Assembly: GCF_002270355.1 (NCBI RefSeq)
Contig: NZ_NJFZ01000028.1
Location: forward strand, 1 to 64,000
Length of the DNA: 64,000 nt
Reading direction: 5' to 3'
From: Flectobacillus sp. BAB-3569
Lineage (GTDB): Bacteria; Bacteroidota; Bacteroidia; Cytophagales; Spirosomataceae
This document shows, piece by piece, positions 26,577 to 33,570 of this stretch. The notes under the pieces were generated by a model, which saw nothing but the letters and a program-made list of their open reading frames with translations, had not been told where the DNA came from and searched no databases. Both the position numbers and the translations under genes were made by a program. The stretch's first letter is position 1. Each line of letters starts with the position of its first letter.

Positions 26577-26596
26577 ATGATTGTGGGGGCAGTCAT
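26577..26596 (+). promoter_or_regulatory. TGGGGG-loop RNA hairpin 2, narK leader
   Basis: A 7-bp stem ATGATTG/CAGTCAT with one G-U pair closes TGGGGG at 26584-26589. It lies 7 nt after hairpin 1, so the two form a tandem. The conserved box CGCAAAACTCTGT begins 31 nt downstream at 26627. Confidence 0.75.
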
Positions 26597-26619
26597 GTTA
26601 CTGAAAACAGGAATAAATT

Positions 26620-27930
26620 ATGTTATCGCAAAACTCTGTATCAAACAGGGCTCCGTTGGAGTCTTTGAATGTATTGTCGTGGAAAGGAATCCAAATGAAG
26701 ACTTTTCATATTACATGGATTACTTTTTTCTTTTGCTTCTTTGGTTGGTTTGGCATTGCGCCATTGATGAAAATCGTCAAAGATGATTTGGGACTTACCA
26801 AAGCTCAAATCGGAAATGTAATGATTGCTTCGGTTTCGGCAACAATTTTTGCTCGCTTAATTATCGGACGTTTATGTGACACGTTAGGACCACGCTTGAC
26901 CTACACGGGGTTACTTATCCTAGGTTCAATTCCTGTTATTGGTATCGGATTATCCAATAGCTACGAAAGTTTCTTATTGTTTCGCCTGGCCATTGGCGTG
27001 ATCGGCGCTTCTTTTGTAATTACTCAATACCATACTTCTATGATGTTTGCTCCCCAAATTAAAGGAACAGCCAATGCTGTTGCTGGAGGCTGGGGCAATT
27101 TGGGAGGCGGTATTACCAACATGGTTATGCCCTTGGTATTTGCCGCTTTTGTTGGAGCAGGGTATACCAAACCAGAAGCTTGGAGATTAGCCATGATGAT
27201 TCCGGGAGTGATTTTATTGGTCATGGCATTCGTATATTTCCGTTTTACAAAAGACACGCCTGCTGGTAACTTCGCAGACATTACTCGCCAACAACAAGCC
27301 AAAGGTTCATTCTGGGCAGCAGCCTCTGATTTTCGTACTTGGATTTTGTTTTTGGCGTATGGAGCTTGTTTTGGTATCGAAATTACCTTTGACAATGTGG
27401 CTGCTTTATACTTTTCAGAATACTTCAAATGTGATTTAGCAACAGCAGGCTTATTAGCGGGTATCTTCGGGTTCATGAACTTGTTTGCAAGAGCCATCGG
27501 TGGAATCGTAGCCGACAAGGTAGGAGCAAAAATGGGAATGCGTGGCAAAGGCTGGTTATTGGCTGGATTATTAAGTTTGGAAGGTATCGGTATTATTCTC
27601 TTTGCTCAAACTAATTCCTTAGCAATGGCTGTGGTAGCGATGTTGGGCTTTGCTTTCTTCTTAAAAATGGCAAACGGCGCTACGTATGCAATCGTACCAT
27701 TTATTGATTCAAAAAATGTAGGTTCTGTTTCGGGAATCGTAGGTGCTGGTGGCAACCTTGGTGGTGTGCTAGCAGGCTTTTTATTCAAATCTGAAAACAT
27801 TACTTATAACCAAGCATTCTTCTATATTGGTTTGGTAGTAGGCGCTATTGGTTTAGTGGTAGCGATAAGTCGTTTCGAAAAACAATCTCAAACTTCAAAA
27901 AAATTACAGTTAGAACCAGAAATGGCTTAA
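26620..27930 (+). CDS. narK: NarK/NasA-type nitrate/nitrite transporter (MFS)
   Basis: 436 residues from ATG at 26620; an internal ATG at 26695 is possible, but the upstream LESLNVLSWKGIQMKTF stretch resembles N-termini of the family. There are about 12 membrane helices. Signatures are FFFCFFGWFGIAPLM in helix 1, RLIIGRLCDTLGPR, and the two nitrate-signature glycine-rich motifs AGGWGNLGGGITNMVMP and GIVGAGGNLGGVLAGF. It imports nitrate or exchanges nitrate and nitrite at the inner membrane. The leader carries the tandem TGGGGG hairpins. If the 26620 start is right, the conserved CGCAAAACTCTGT box lies in codons 3-7. Confidence 0.95.
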   Translation: MLSQNSVSNRAPLESLNVLSWKGIQMKTFHITWITFFFCFFGWFGIAPLMKIVKDDLGLTKAQIGNVMIASVSATIFARLIIGRLCDTLGPRLTYTGLLILGSIPVIGIGLSNSYESFLLFRLAIGVIGASFVITQYHTSMMFAPQIKGTANAVAGGWGNLGGGITNMVMPLVFAAFVGAGYTKPEAWRLAMMIPGVILLVMAFVYFRFTKDTPAGNFADITRQQQAKGSFWAAASDFRTWILFLAYGACFGIEITFDNVAALYFSEYFKCDLATAGLLAGIFGFMNLFARAIGGIVADKVGAKMGMRGKGWLLAGLLSLEGIGIILFAQTNSLAMAVVAMLGFAFFLKMANGATYAIVPFIDSKNVGSVSGIVGAGGNLGGVLAGFLFKSENITYNQAFFYIGLVVGAIGLVVAISRFEKQSQTSKKLQLEPEMA

Positions 27931-28100
27931 TAAAATTTAAGTTGTGAGGCAATAGGCATTAGGCAAATAGTTTTAAAAACTGATACATTTTGCTCAATGC
28001 CCATTGCTGCAAACCAAAAGCTTAATGTTTAGATTTAATTAAAATTTCACATTCACAATTCACAACTCATAATTCAGCACTAGTACTTCACATCTATTTT
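27931..28100. repeat. Intergenic repeat words between narK and porin
   Basis: Contains AATAGGCATTAGGCAAATAG (27950) and GCTCAATGCCCATTGC (27998), then a TTCACAATTCACAACTCATAA run (28048). These belong to two intergenic repeat families of this genome. Confidence 0.5.
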
Positions 28101-28122
28101 TCTTTTAAAACAAACAAAAAAA

Positions 28123-28173
28123 CCCGAATGAGATGGGGGTCTCAATTCGGGCGAAAATCGCAAAACTCTGTTA
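28123..28173 (+). promoter_or_regulatory. TGGGGG-loop RNA hairpin plus conserved box, porin leader
   Basis: Arms CCCGAATGAGA and TCTCAATTCGGG (one bulged A) close TGGGGG at 28134-28139. Seven nt later comes CGCAAAACTCTGTTA (28159-28173). The porin start is 25 nt further. Stem and spacing differ from the narK and nrtA copies, but loop and box are the same. Confidence 0.75.
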
Positions 28174-28198
28174 AAATTTTACAATCAGCTACAAAAGT

Positions 28199-29731
28199 AT
28201 GAAAAAAACTTACAAAATCAAGGCTGCATTAGCCTTATTGGTGGGGGTTTCTACTCACTTTGTGTCGAAGGCACAATTCTCTTTGCAAGGTCAAGTTAGA
28301 ACTCGTACTGAGGTTCGCAATGGACTAGGTAACCTAGTTCCGACAGGTTCAGATGCTGCGGCATTTACCTCTCAACGTACTCGTTTGATTTTTGGTTACA
28401 AGTGGGACCGTGTAACATTTGGAGCTACCGTTCAGGACATTCGTGTATGGGGACAAGATGCCTCAACTATCTCGAATAATGATGGTAGTCGTTTGATGTT
28501 ACATGAAGGCTGGGCTGAAGTAACCTTAGCCAACAAAGCTGACACTACCATTAAATTCAAGGCAGTTGATCAACTTTCGATCAAAATTGGTCGCCAAGAA
28601 TTAAGTTATGACGATGTTAGATTAATAGGAAATTTGGATTGGTTGCAACAAGGGCGTCGTCACGACATGGTATTACTCAAAGGAATGCACTCAGGTTGGC
28701 AGTTTGATGTAGGTTATGCTTTTAACCAAAATACTGATGCATTTAATACAACGGGGACTATTTATACACCTGCCAACACACCACAGTATATGCCAAATTC
28801 GAAAGGCACCTTGGTGGCAGTACCCGCAGGAACGATTCCGAACGGAGCGGTATTTACGAGTAATCCGAGTACAAACGGTGCTACGCAAGATTATAAATCA
28901 TTCAAAAGCGTATATATCTCCCGTAAGTTTAACCAGACTAAGTTTTCAGGCTTATTTTTCAATGATGATTTTGGGAAATACAAGATGGATACCTTGGTCG
29001 GAAACAGTTCGACAGGGTATTTATATGGCAGAGATTTTAGAGGACAAAAAGGGGTAAACAGCCGAGTAACTTACGGTTTGATGATTAACCATACTTTAGG
29101 CAATGCTTCAGGATTTGGTAAAATTGCTTTCCAAGGTGCGTATTATGCGCAAACAGGCAAAGACCGTGATGGTGTAGCAATGGATGCTTATCACTACACG
29201 CTTTCGGCGACTTATCAAAAAGGCAAATGGGCATTTACGCCAGGCTATGATGTTCTTTCAGGAAATGATGCGGTAAATCCTAGTGGCAAAAACAATCGCT
29301 TTGACCCACTTTATGGAACACCACACCGCCACTGGGGCTATATGGATTACTTTTATGTGGGTACAGGCGCACCAGCAGGAGGCTTGAACAATGCTTATTT
29401 CAAAGTAAAATATACCACCAATGTATTGACAGTTGGCTTGGATTACCACTCATTTGCTTTAAACAAAGCTATGGTAAAAACAGGCTCTGATGGTATCAAA
29501 AGCACGATTAATAACCAATTGGGTACTGAGTTAGACTTTACGTTGAATTACAACATGAACAAGTTTACCAATATCGAACTAGGCTATTCAATCATGAATG
29601 CAACCGACAGTATGCCCATTGCCAAAGCACAAAGCGCAACAGCAACTTACGACAAAACAGGTACATGGTTTTATGCGATGATTAACATTCGTCCAGATTT
29701 CTTTTACTCAAAACCAGTAGCGTTAAGGTAA
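28199..29731 (+). CDS. Alginate-export-type outer-membrane porin of the nitrate island
   Basis: 510 residues with a signal peptide (MKKTYKIKAALALLVGVSTHFVSKAQ). The mature part FSLQGQVRTRTEVRNGLG and the region KIGRQELSYDDVRLIGNLDWLQQGRRHD match alginate-export/porin-like barrels, with alternating strands to the C-terminus (FYAMINIRPDFFYSK). It lies between narK and nrtA and its leader has the same RNA hairpin and box, so it is probably a channel for nitrate or nitrite across the outer membrane. That role is inferred from context; the family name alone would suggest other substrates. Confidence 0.8.
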   Translation: MKKTYKIKAALALLVGVSTHFVSKAQFSLQGQVRTRTEVRNGLGNLVPTGSDAAAFTSQRTRLIFGYKWDRVTFGATVQDIRVWGQDASTISNNDGSRLMLHEGWAEVTLANKADTTIKFKAVDQLSIKIGRQELSYDDVRLIGNLDWLQQGRRHDMVLLKGMHSGWQFDVGYAFNQNTDAFNTTGTIYTPANTPQYMPNSKGTLVAVPAGTIPNGAVFTSNPSTNGATQDYKSFKSVYISRKFNQTKFSGLFFNDDFGKYKMDTLVGNSSTGYLYGRDFRGQKGVNSRVTYGLMINHTLGNASGFGKIAFQGAYYAQTGKDRDGVAMDAYHYTLSATYQKGKWAFTPGYDVLSGNDAVNPSGKNNRFDPLYGTPHRHWGYMDYFYVGTGAPAGGLNNAYFKVKYTTNVLTVGLDYHSFALNKAMVKTGSDGIKSTINNQLGTELDFTLNYNMNKFTNIELGYSIMNATDSMPIAKAQSATATYDKTGTWFYAMINIRPDFFYSKPVALR

Positions 29732-29734
29732 TTG

Positions 29735-29848
29735 TGAGTGGTGAATTTTGAATTGTGAGTGGCGAGTTGTGAATGATGAATATAAACATCTAGCTATCAA
29801 CACCCTAAACTCAATATCAATTCTATATTTTCACTCATAATACAAAAC
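29735..29848. repeat. GAATTGTGAGT-type repeat run
   Basis: Directly after the porin stop, words such as GAATTTTGAATTGTGAGTGG and GAGTTGTGAATGATGAAT repeat with variation. Confidence 0.45.
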
Positions 29849-29940
29849 CACTTTGTGCCTTTGTACCCGTACACTCTGTACTTCTATACCTGTACACTTT
29901 GTGCCTTTGTGCCCGTACACTTTGTGCCTTTTTACTGAAT
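29849..29940. repeat. Four tandem 23-bp repeats
   Basis: Units of exactly 23 bp start at 29849, 29872, 29895 and 29918, with consensus CACTTTGTGCCTTTGT-CCCGTA. Units 1 and 3 are nearly identical, 2 has six or seven changes, and 4 loses its last third. They lie just upstream of the nrtA leader hairpin. Confidence 0.85.
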
Positions 29941-29964
29941 TACTCATTTTTCAATATACAACTT

Positions 29965-29992
29965 CCTTAGACCGATGGGGGTCGGTCTAAGG
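29965..29992 (+). promoter_or_regulatory. TGGGGG-loop RNA hairpin, nrtA leader
   Basis: A perfect 11-bp stem with arms CCTTAGACCGA and TCGGTCTAAGG closes the TGGGGG hexaloop (29976-29981). The box CGCAAAAACTCTGTTA follows at 30025-30040 and overlaps codons 2-7 of nrtA. Confidence 0.8.
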
Positions 29993-30019
29993 ATTGTTTT
30001 AAACCATTTCATAATCGTT

Positions 30020-31231
30020 ATGAACGCAAAAACTCTGTTAAAGCAAGTATTAGTGTTGGTAGGTTTAGTAGCTACAACACTACAATTGTCGGCAAATCCG
30101 ACGCCTTCAGGAAAGAAAATAAGATTAGGGTTTATTCCACTGACAGACTGTGCTCCGCTAGTAGCCGCTAAAGAGTTGGGATTATTCGCAAAATATGGTG
30201 TCGATGTAGAGCTTTCGAAAGAAGCCTCATGGGCCAATGTTCGTGATAAAATCTTGAATGGTGAATTGGATGGAGCACACTGTCTTTTCTCGATGCCTTT
30301 GTCAGTATATACAGGAATTGGTGGTAAAGCTGGCTCTGAAATGAAGATTGCGATGGTAATCAACAACAATGGACAAGGTATCACACTTTCGAAAGACTTC
30401 TGTGGCATGGTTGGCTTCAAAGAAGTAAACAAAGTAGCAGCTACCGTAAAAGCCGTACAAGCTCGCAAAGAAGTTACGTTTGCCATGACTTTCCCAGGTG
30501 GAACCCACGACATATGGTTACGCAACTGGTTAGCAGCAGCAGGTGTCAATCAAAAATCGGTGGGTATTATCACAATTCCTCCTCCACAAATGGTGGCAAA
30601 TATGCGTGTAGACAACATGGAAGGCTATTGCGTAGGCGAACCTTGGAATGGCGTAGCCGCTACTCAAAACGTAGGTTTTACACATATTGCGTCACAGGAT
30701 ATCTGGAAACATCACCCAGAAAAAGCTTTGGTTGTCAACAGCAAATTTGCCGCAGAGGATAAGGAAGATTTGAAAAAAGTGATGAAAGCTATTATCGAAG
30801 CTTGTCGCTGGTTAGACAATATGAGCAATCGTAAAAAAGCAGCTTCATGGTTGACTAAACCTTATTATGTAAATGCAGCATTGCCAGTAATTGAAGCACG
30901 TCTTTTAGGTTCAAACGATTTGGGTTGCGACTTGGGTGTTCAAAAGTACAAAGACGACTACATGACTTTCTATAACAACGGTGTCGTGAATATGCCTCGC
31001 AAATCTCATGCAATGTGGTTTTTGGCACAGTATGTTCGTTTTGGTTATTTAAAAGCTGAACCAAATTATAAAGCAATTGTCGAAAAATTGATTTTGGATG
31101 ATTTGTATCAAGAAGTAGCCAAAGAAATGGCGGTGCCTATGCAACCAGACATGAAGCCTTTCAAAACTACGTATGACGTAAACTTCGATCCAGCCAATAT
31201 CGACGATTATCTCAAAGCAACTCGTAAATAA
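30020..31231 (+). CDS. nrtA: Nitrate ABC transporter substrate-binding protein
   Basis: 403 residues from ATG at 30020, chosen because it opens a signal peptide (MNAKTLLKQVLVLVGLVATTLQLSA). Upstream in-frame GTG/ATG codons fall inside the leader hairpin. The mature part has the NrtA/CmpA pattern: IRLGFIPLTDCAPLVAAKELGLF, the SWANVRDKILNGELDGAH segment, AFPGG-like TFPGGTHDIWLRNWL, and PPPQMVANMRVDNMEGYCVGEPWN. No lipobox cysteine is seen. It is the periplasmic nitrate (or nitrite) binding subunit of the NrtABD importer. A stem-loop follows before nrtB. Confidence 0.93.
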   Translation: MNAKTLLKQVLVLVGLVATTLQLSANPTPSGKKIRLGFIPLTDCAPLVAAKELGLFAKYGVDVELSKEASWANVRDKILNGELDGAHCLFSMPLSVYTGIGGKAGSEMKIAMVINNNGQGITLSKDFCGMVGFKEVNKVAATVKAVQARKEVTFAMTFPGGTHDIWLRNWLAAAGVNQKSVGIITIPPPQMVANMRVDNMEGYCVGEPWNGVAATQNVGFTHIASQDIWKHHPEKALVVNSKFAAEDKEDLKKVMKAIIEACRWLDNMSNRKKAASWLTKPYYVNAALPVIEARLLGSNDLGCDLGVQKYKDDYMTFYNNGVVNMPRKSHAMWFLAQYVRFGYLKAEPNYKAIVEKLILDDLYQEVAKEMAVPMQPDMKPFKTTYDVNFDPANIDDYLKATRK

Positions 31232-31241
31232 GATTTCCACA

Positions 31242-31270
31242 GTACTTCCTTGTGACAAGCAAGGAAGTAC
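31242..31270 (+). promoter_or_regulatory. nrtA-nrtB intercistronic stem-loop
   Basis: Perfect 11-bp stem GTACTTCCTTG/CAAGGAAGTAC with a 7-nt loop and no T tract, 10 bp after nrtA. Such hairpins often protect the upstream message and raise binding-protein levels over permease. Confidence 0.6.
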
Positions 31271-31286
31271 CCAAACATACCATATC

Positions 31287-32075
31287 ATGAATTCATTTTC
31301 TCTCAAAAATTCGATTAGTAATACGCTTTACTTTATCGGAAGTATGTTGGTGCTGATTGGCTTGTGGCAGTTGGTAACAATTTTAACTAAAAACGAAATC
31401 CCTGGACCTGTAGCCACATGGCAGGTATTTATGGAACTTATGAGTGAACCATTTTACGACCGTGGCCCCAACGATAAAGGTATCGGCAACCAATTGGTTA
31501 GTTCATTAATTCGCGTTTTCAGTGGTTTTGGCGCTGGAAGTATCGTCGCTATTCCCCTTGGTTTGTTGATGGGTTCTTCTAAAACTGGGATGAAACTCCT
31601 CAACCCTATTGTGCAGATTTTGCGCCCAGTATCGCCTTTGGCTTGGTTTCCATTGGGCTTATTGGCTTTCAAAGCCGCAGAAGGAGCTACTATTTTTATC
31701 ATCATGATTACTTCATTATGGCCAACACTTATCAACACAGCTTTTGGCGTAGCAAGTATTCCTGATGACCATAAGAATGTAGGCAAGGCTTTTGGTTTTT
31801 CTACGTGGAAATATATTACCAAAATCATGTTGCCTTATTCTATTCCACATATTATTACAGGTTTGCGTCTTTCGATTGGCGTAGCGTGGATGGTAATCGT
31901 AGCAGGCGAAATGCTTTCGGGTGGTGTTGGTATTGGGTTCTTTGTTTGGGATAGTTGGAATGCCCTTTCATTAGAGCGTATCCTCGTAGCGATTTTGATT
32001 ATCGGTACCGTAGGACTTTTGTTGGATAAAGGCTTCAATGCCTTACAAAATGCTTTTTCTTACAACCAAAAGTAA
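31287..32075 (+). CDS. nrtB: Nitrate ABC transporter permease
   Basis: 262 residues with about six membrane helices. The C-terminal half has the permease EAA-type loop for contact with the ATPase (GKAFGFSTWKYITKIMLPYSIPHIITGLRLSIGVAWMVIVAGEML), typical of the NrtB/SsuC/TauC class. It follows nrtA by 55 bp and precedes the ATPase gene, so it forms the membrane channel of the nitrate importer. Confidence 0.92.
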   Translation: MNSFSLKNSISNTLYFIGSMLVLIGLWQLVTILTKNEIPGPVATWQVFMELMSEPFYDRGPNDKGIGNQLVSSLIRVFSGFGAGSIVAIPLGLLMGSSKTGMKLLNPIVQILRPVSPLAWFPLGLLAFKAAEGATIFIIMITSLWPTLINTAFGVASIPDDHKNVGKAFGFSTWKYITKIMLPYSIPHIITGLRLSIGVAWMVIVAGEMLSGGVGIGFFVWDSWNALSLERILVAILIIGTVGLLLDKGFNALQNAFSYNQK

Positions 32076-32260
32076 TAAGTTAGTGGGCAAAATAGAATTT
32101 AATTTTTGTGCCTAAAGCATTCAGCTATCAGCTTTCGGCGGTGGGCTTTGGAAAAAAGCATAGCTGTGGTTAATAAAAACATTTTAACACTCTGTGCCTT
32201 GTGCCTGTTGCCTTGTCCCTAAACACATAACTTAAATATTTTTCTGCTCGATTACTTAAG
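32076..32260. repeat. MITE-like repeat, copy B
   Basis: Starts at the nrtB stop with GTTAGTGGGCAAAATAGAA, has the core CTTTCGGCGGTGGGCT, AAACATTTTAACACTCTGTGCC and TTGCCTTGTCCCTAAA, and ends in an inverted copy of the start (TTTTTCTGCTCGATTACTTAA). It separates nrtB from nrtD inside the operon. Confidence 0.7.
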
Positions 32261-32394
32261 TAGGAAAACGCTATTAGTTAAAAGTACATTGGTTATTTGA
32301 AGGTATTCATAATCAAAATATTATGGTAAAATTTCACCTCAGATGTACTATTAATTTAATCTTTCCTACTACTTATCTAAAACCTTTGCTACAA

Positions 32395-33252
32395 ATGAAT
32401 ACTAGCGATAAATCACTCAATTTGGTCGATTCGGCCAATGATTTCCATAAAATTAATAGTCGTGAAACGGCTATCAGTATCAACAACGTTGAAGTATCTT
32501 TCTCAACACCCAAAGGAAAGTTTACGGCTGTAAAAGATATCTCTCTCGACATCAAAAGAGGTGAAATTATTTCCCTAATCGGTCACTCTGGTTGTGGAAA
32601 ATCTACCTTGATGAATACTATTTCGGGAATGGTATTACCTACTTCAGGAGAGGTAATCGCCAACGATAAAGTAGTAAAAGGACCAGGCCCCGATCGTGGT
32701 ATCGTATTCCAAAATTATTCATTGTTACCTTGGATGTCGGTGTACAAAAACATCTTTGTCGCGGTTGATTCAGTTTTTAAGGATAAATCTACCGACGAAA
32801 AACACGCCATTGTCAACCATTACATCGAAATGGTAAACCTTACCTCACACAAAGACAAATTGCCAAGTCAGTTGTCGGGTGGGATGAAACAACGAGTAGC
32901 TATTGCGCGTGCATTTGCCATCAATCCAAGCATTTTGTTATTGGACGAACCATTCGGAGCATTGGATGCACTCACCAAAGGTTCGATGCACATCGAGTTA
33001 TTGAAATTATGGAACCTAGATAATCGTAACAAAACTATCGTGATGGTAACTCATGACATAGAAGAAGCGATTTTCTTATCTGATAAAGTAGTGGTAATGA
33101 ATAACGGGCCAGCGGCTACTATCAAAAAGATTGTAGAGGTAAATCTAGAAAGACCGCGTAATAAAAAAGCAATTGCTCACGACCCTGAATACATCCGAAT
33201 TCATGATGAACTATTAGGATTGTTGTTTGATAAGTTTTCTATTGAAGACTAA
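32395..33252 (+). CDS. nrtD: Nitrate ABC transporter ATP-binding protein
   Basis: 285 residues from ATG at 32395; an upstream in-frame ATG at 32323 adds residues unlike the family. All motifs are present: Walker A GHSGCGKST, Q-loop VFQNYSLLPW, signature LSGGMKQRVAIARA, Walker B ILLLDEPFGALD, and switch histidine VTHDIEEA. It powers NrtAB. Most cyanobacterial systems also have NrtC; none is here, so this is probably a homodimeric ATPase. The 319-bp gap from nrtB is filled by a repeat element, so it may have its own promoter. Confidence 0.92.
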   Translation: MNTSDKSLNLVDSANDFHKINSRETAISINNVEVSFSTPKGKFTAVKDISLDIKRGEIISLIGHSGCGKSTLMNTISGMVLPTSGEVIANDKVVKGPGPDRGIVFQNYSLLPWMSVYKNIFVAVDSVFKDKSTDEKHAIVNHYIEMVNLTSHKDKLPSQLSGGMKQRVAIARAFAINPSILLLDEPFGALDALTKGSMHIELLKLWNLDNRNKTIVMVTHDIEEAIFLSDKVVVMNNGPAATIKKIVEVNLERPRNKKAIAHDPEYIRIHDELLGLLFDKFSIED

Positions 33253-33265
33253 TAGGTATAAAAAA

Positions 33266-33288
33266 GCCCGAAATAAATGATTTCGGGC
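33266..33288. terminator. Hairpin after nrtD
   Basis: Nine-base arms GCCCGAAAT/ATTTCGGGC with a 5-nt loop, 13 bp after the nrtD stop. The A run is on the left, so the plus-strand T tract is poor. The rest of the gap to 33570 has no gene or clear element. Confidence 0.6.
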
Positions 33289-33570
33289 AAGACTCTTACT
33301 TTTCATTGATATGAAAAGTCTCAAACTGGTCTAATCGAGCTGATAGTTTCCAACATAGCGGTGTCAAAAACCAATGACATCAGTAGCGGCCGATGTTCAT
33401 ACCGAATTAGGGTTTCAAGAATTTATGAATTCCGCAATCCTCATATCAATGTATGCAAAAGTAGGGTGATTATTGAAGGAATAATCATCAAAACCTTAAA
33501 CATAAACCATGCCATCTTTGCGGAAAATTCATGATGAAACACTTTTGAAACAAAATAAAACACTTTGTAT

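Noticed and set aside
26336-26619. Known molybdenum-cofactor or other riboswitch in the narK leader
   Set aside because: No known riboswitch core could be recognised; the structure is simple hairpins with a common loop.
26529-26786. 85-codon plus-strand frame over the narK leader
   Set aside because: It overlaps the RNA hairpins and the narK start in another frame and has no protein-like pattern.
27024-27800. Minus-strand frames of 174 and 64 codons opposite narK
   Set aside because: They are proline/alanine-rich mirror frames of the transporter helices.
28123-28151. Hairpin read as the narK terminator
   Set aside because: It has no T tract after it, is 190 bp from narK, and shares loop and downstream box with the other nitrate leaders.
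29849-29940. CRISPR array
   Set aside because: The 23-bp units are directly tandem with no spacers.
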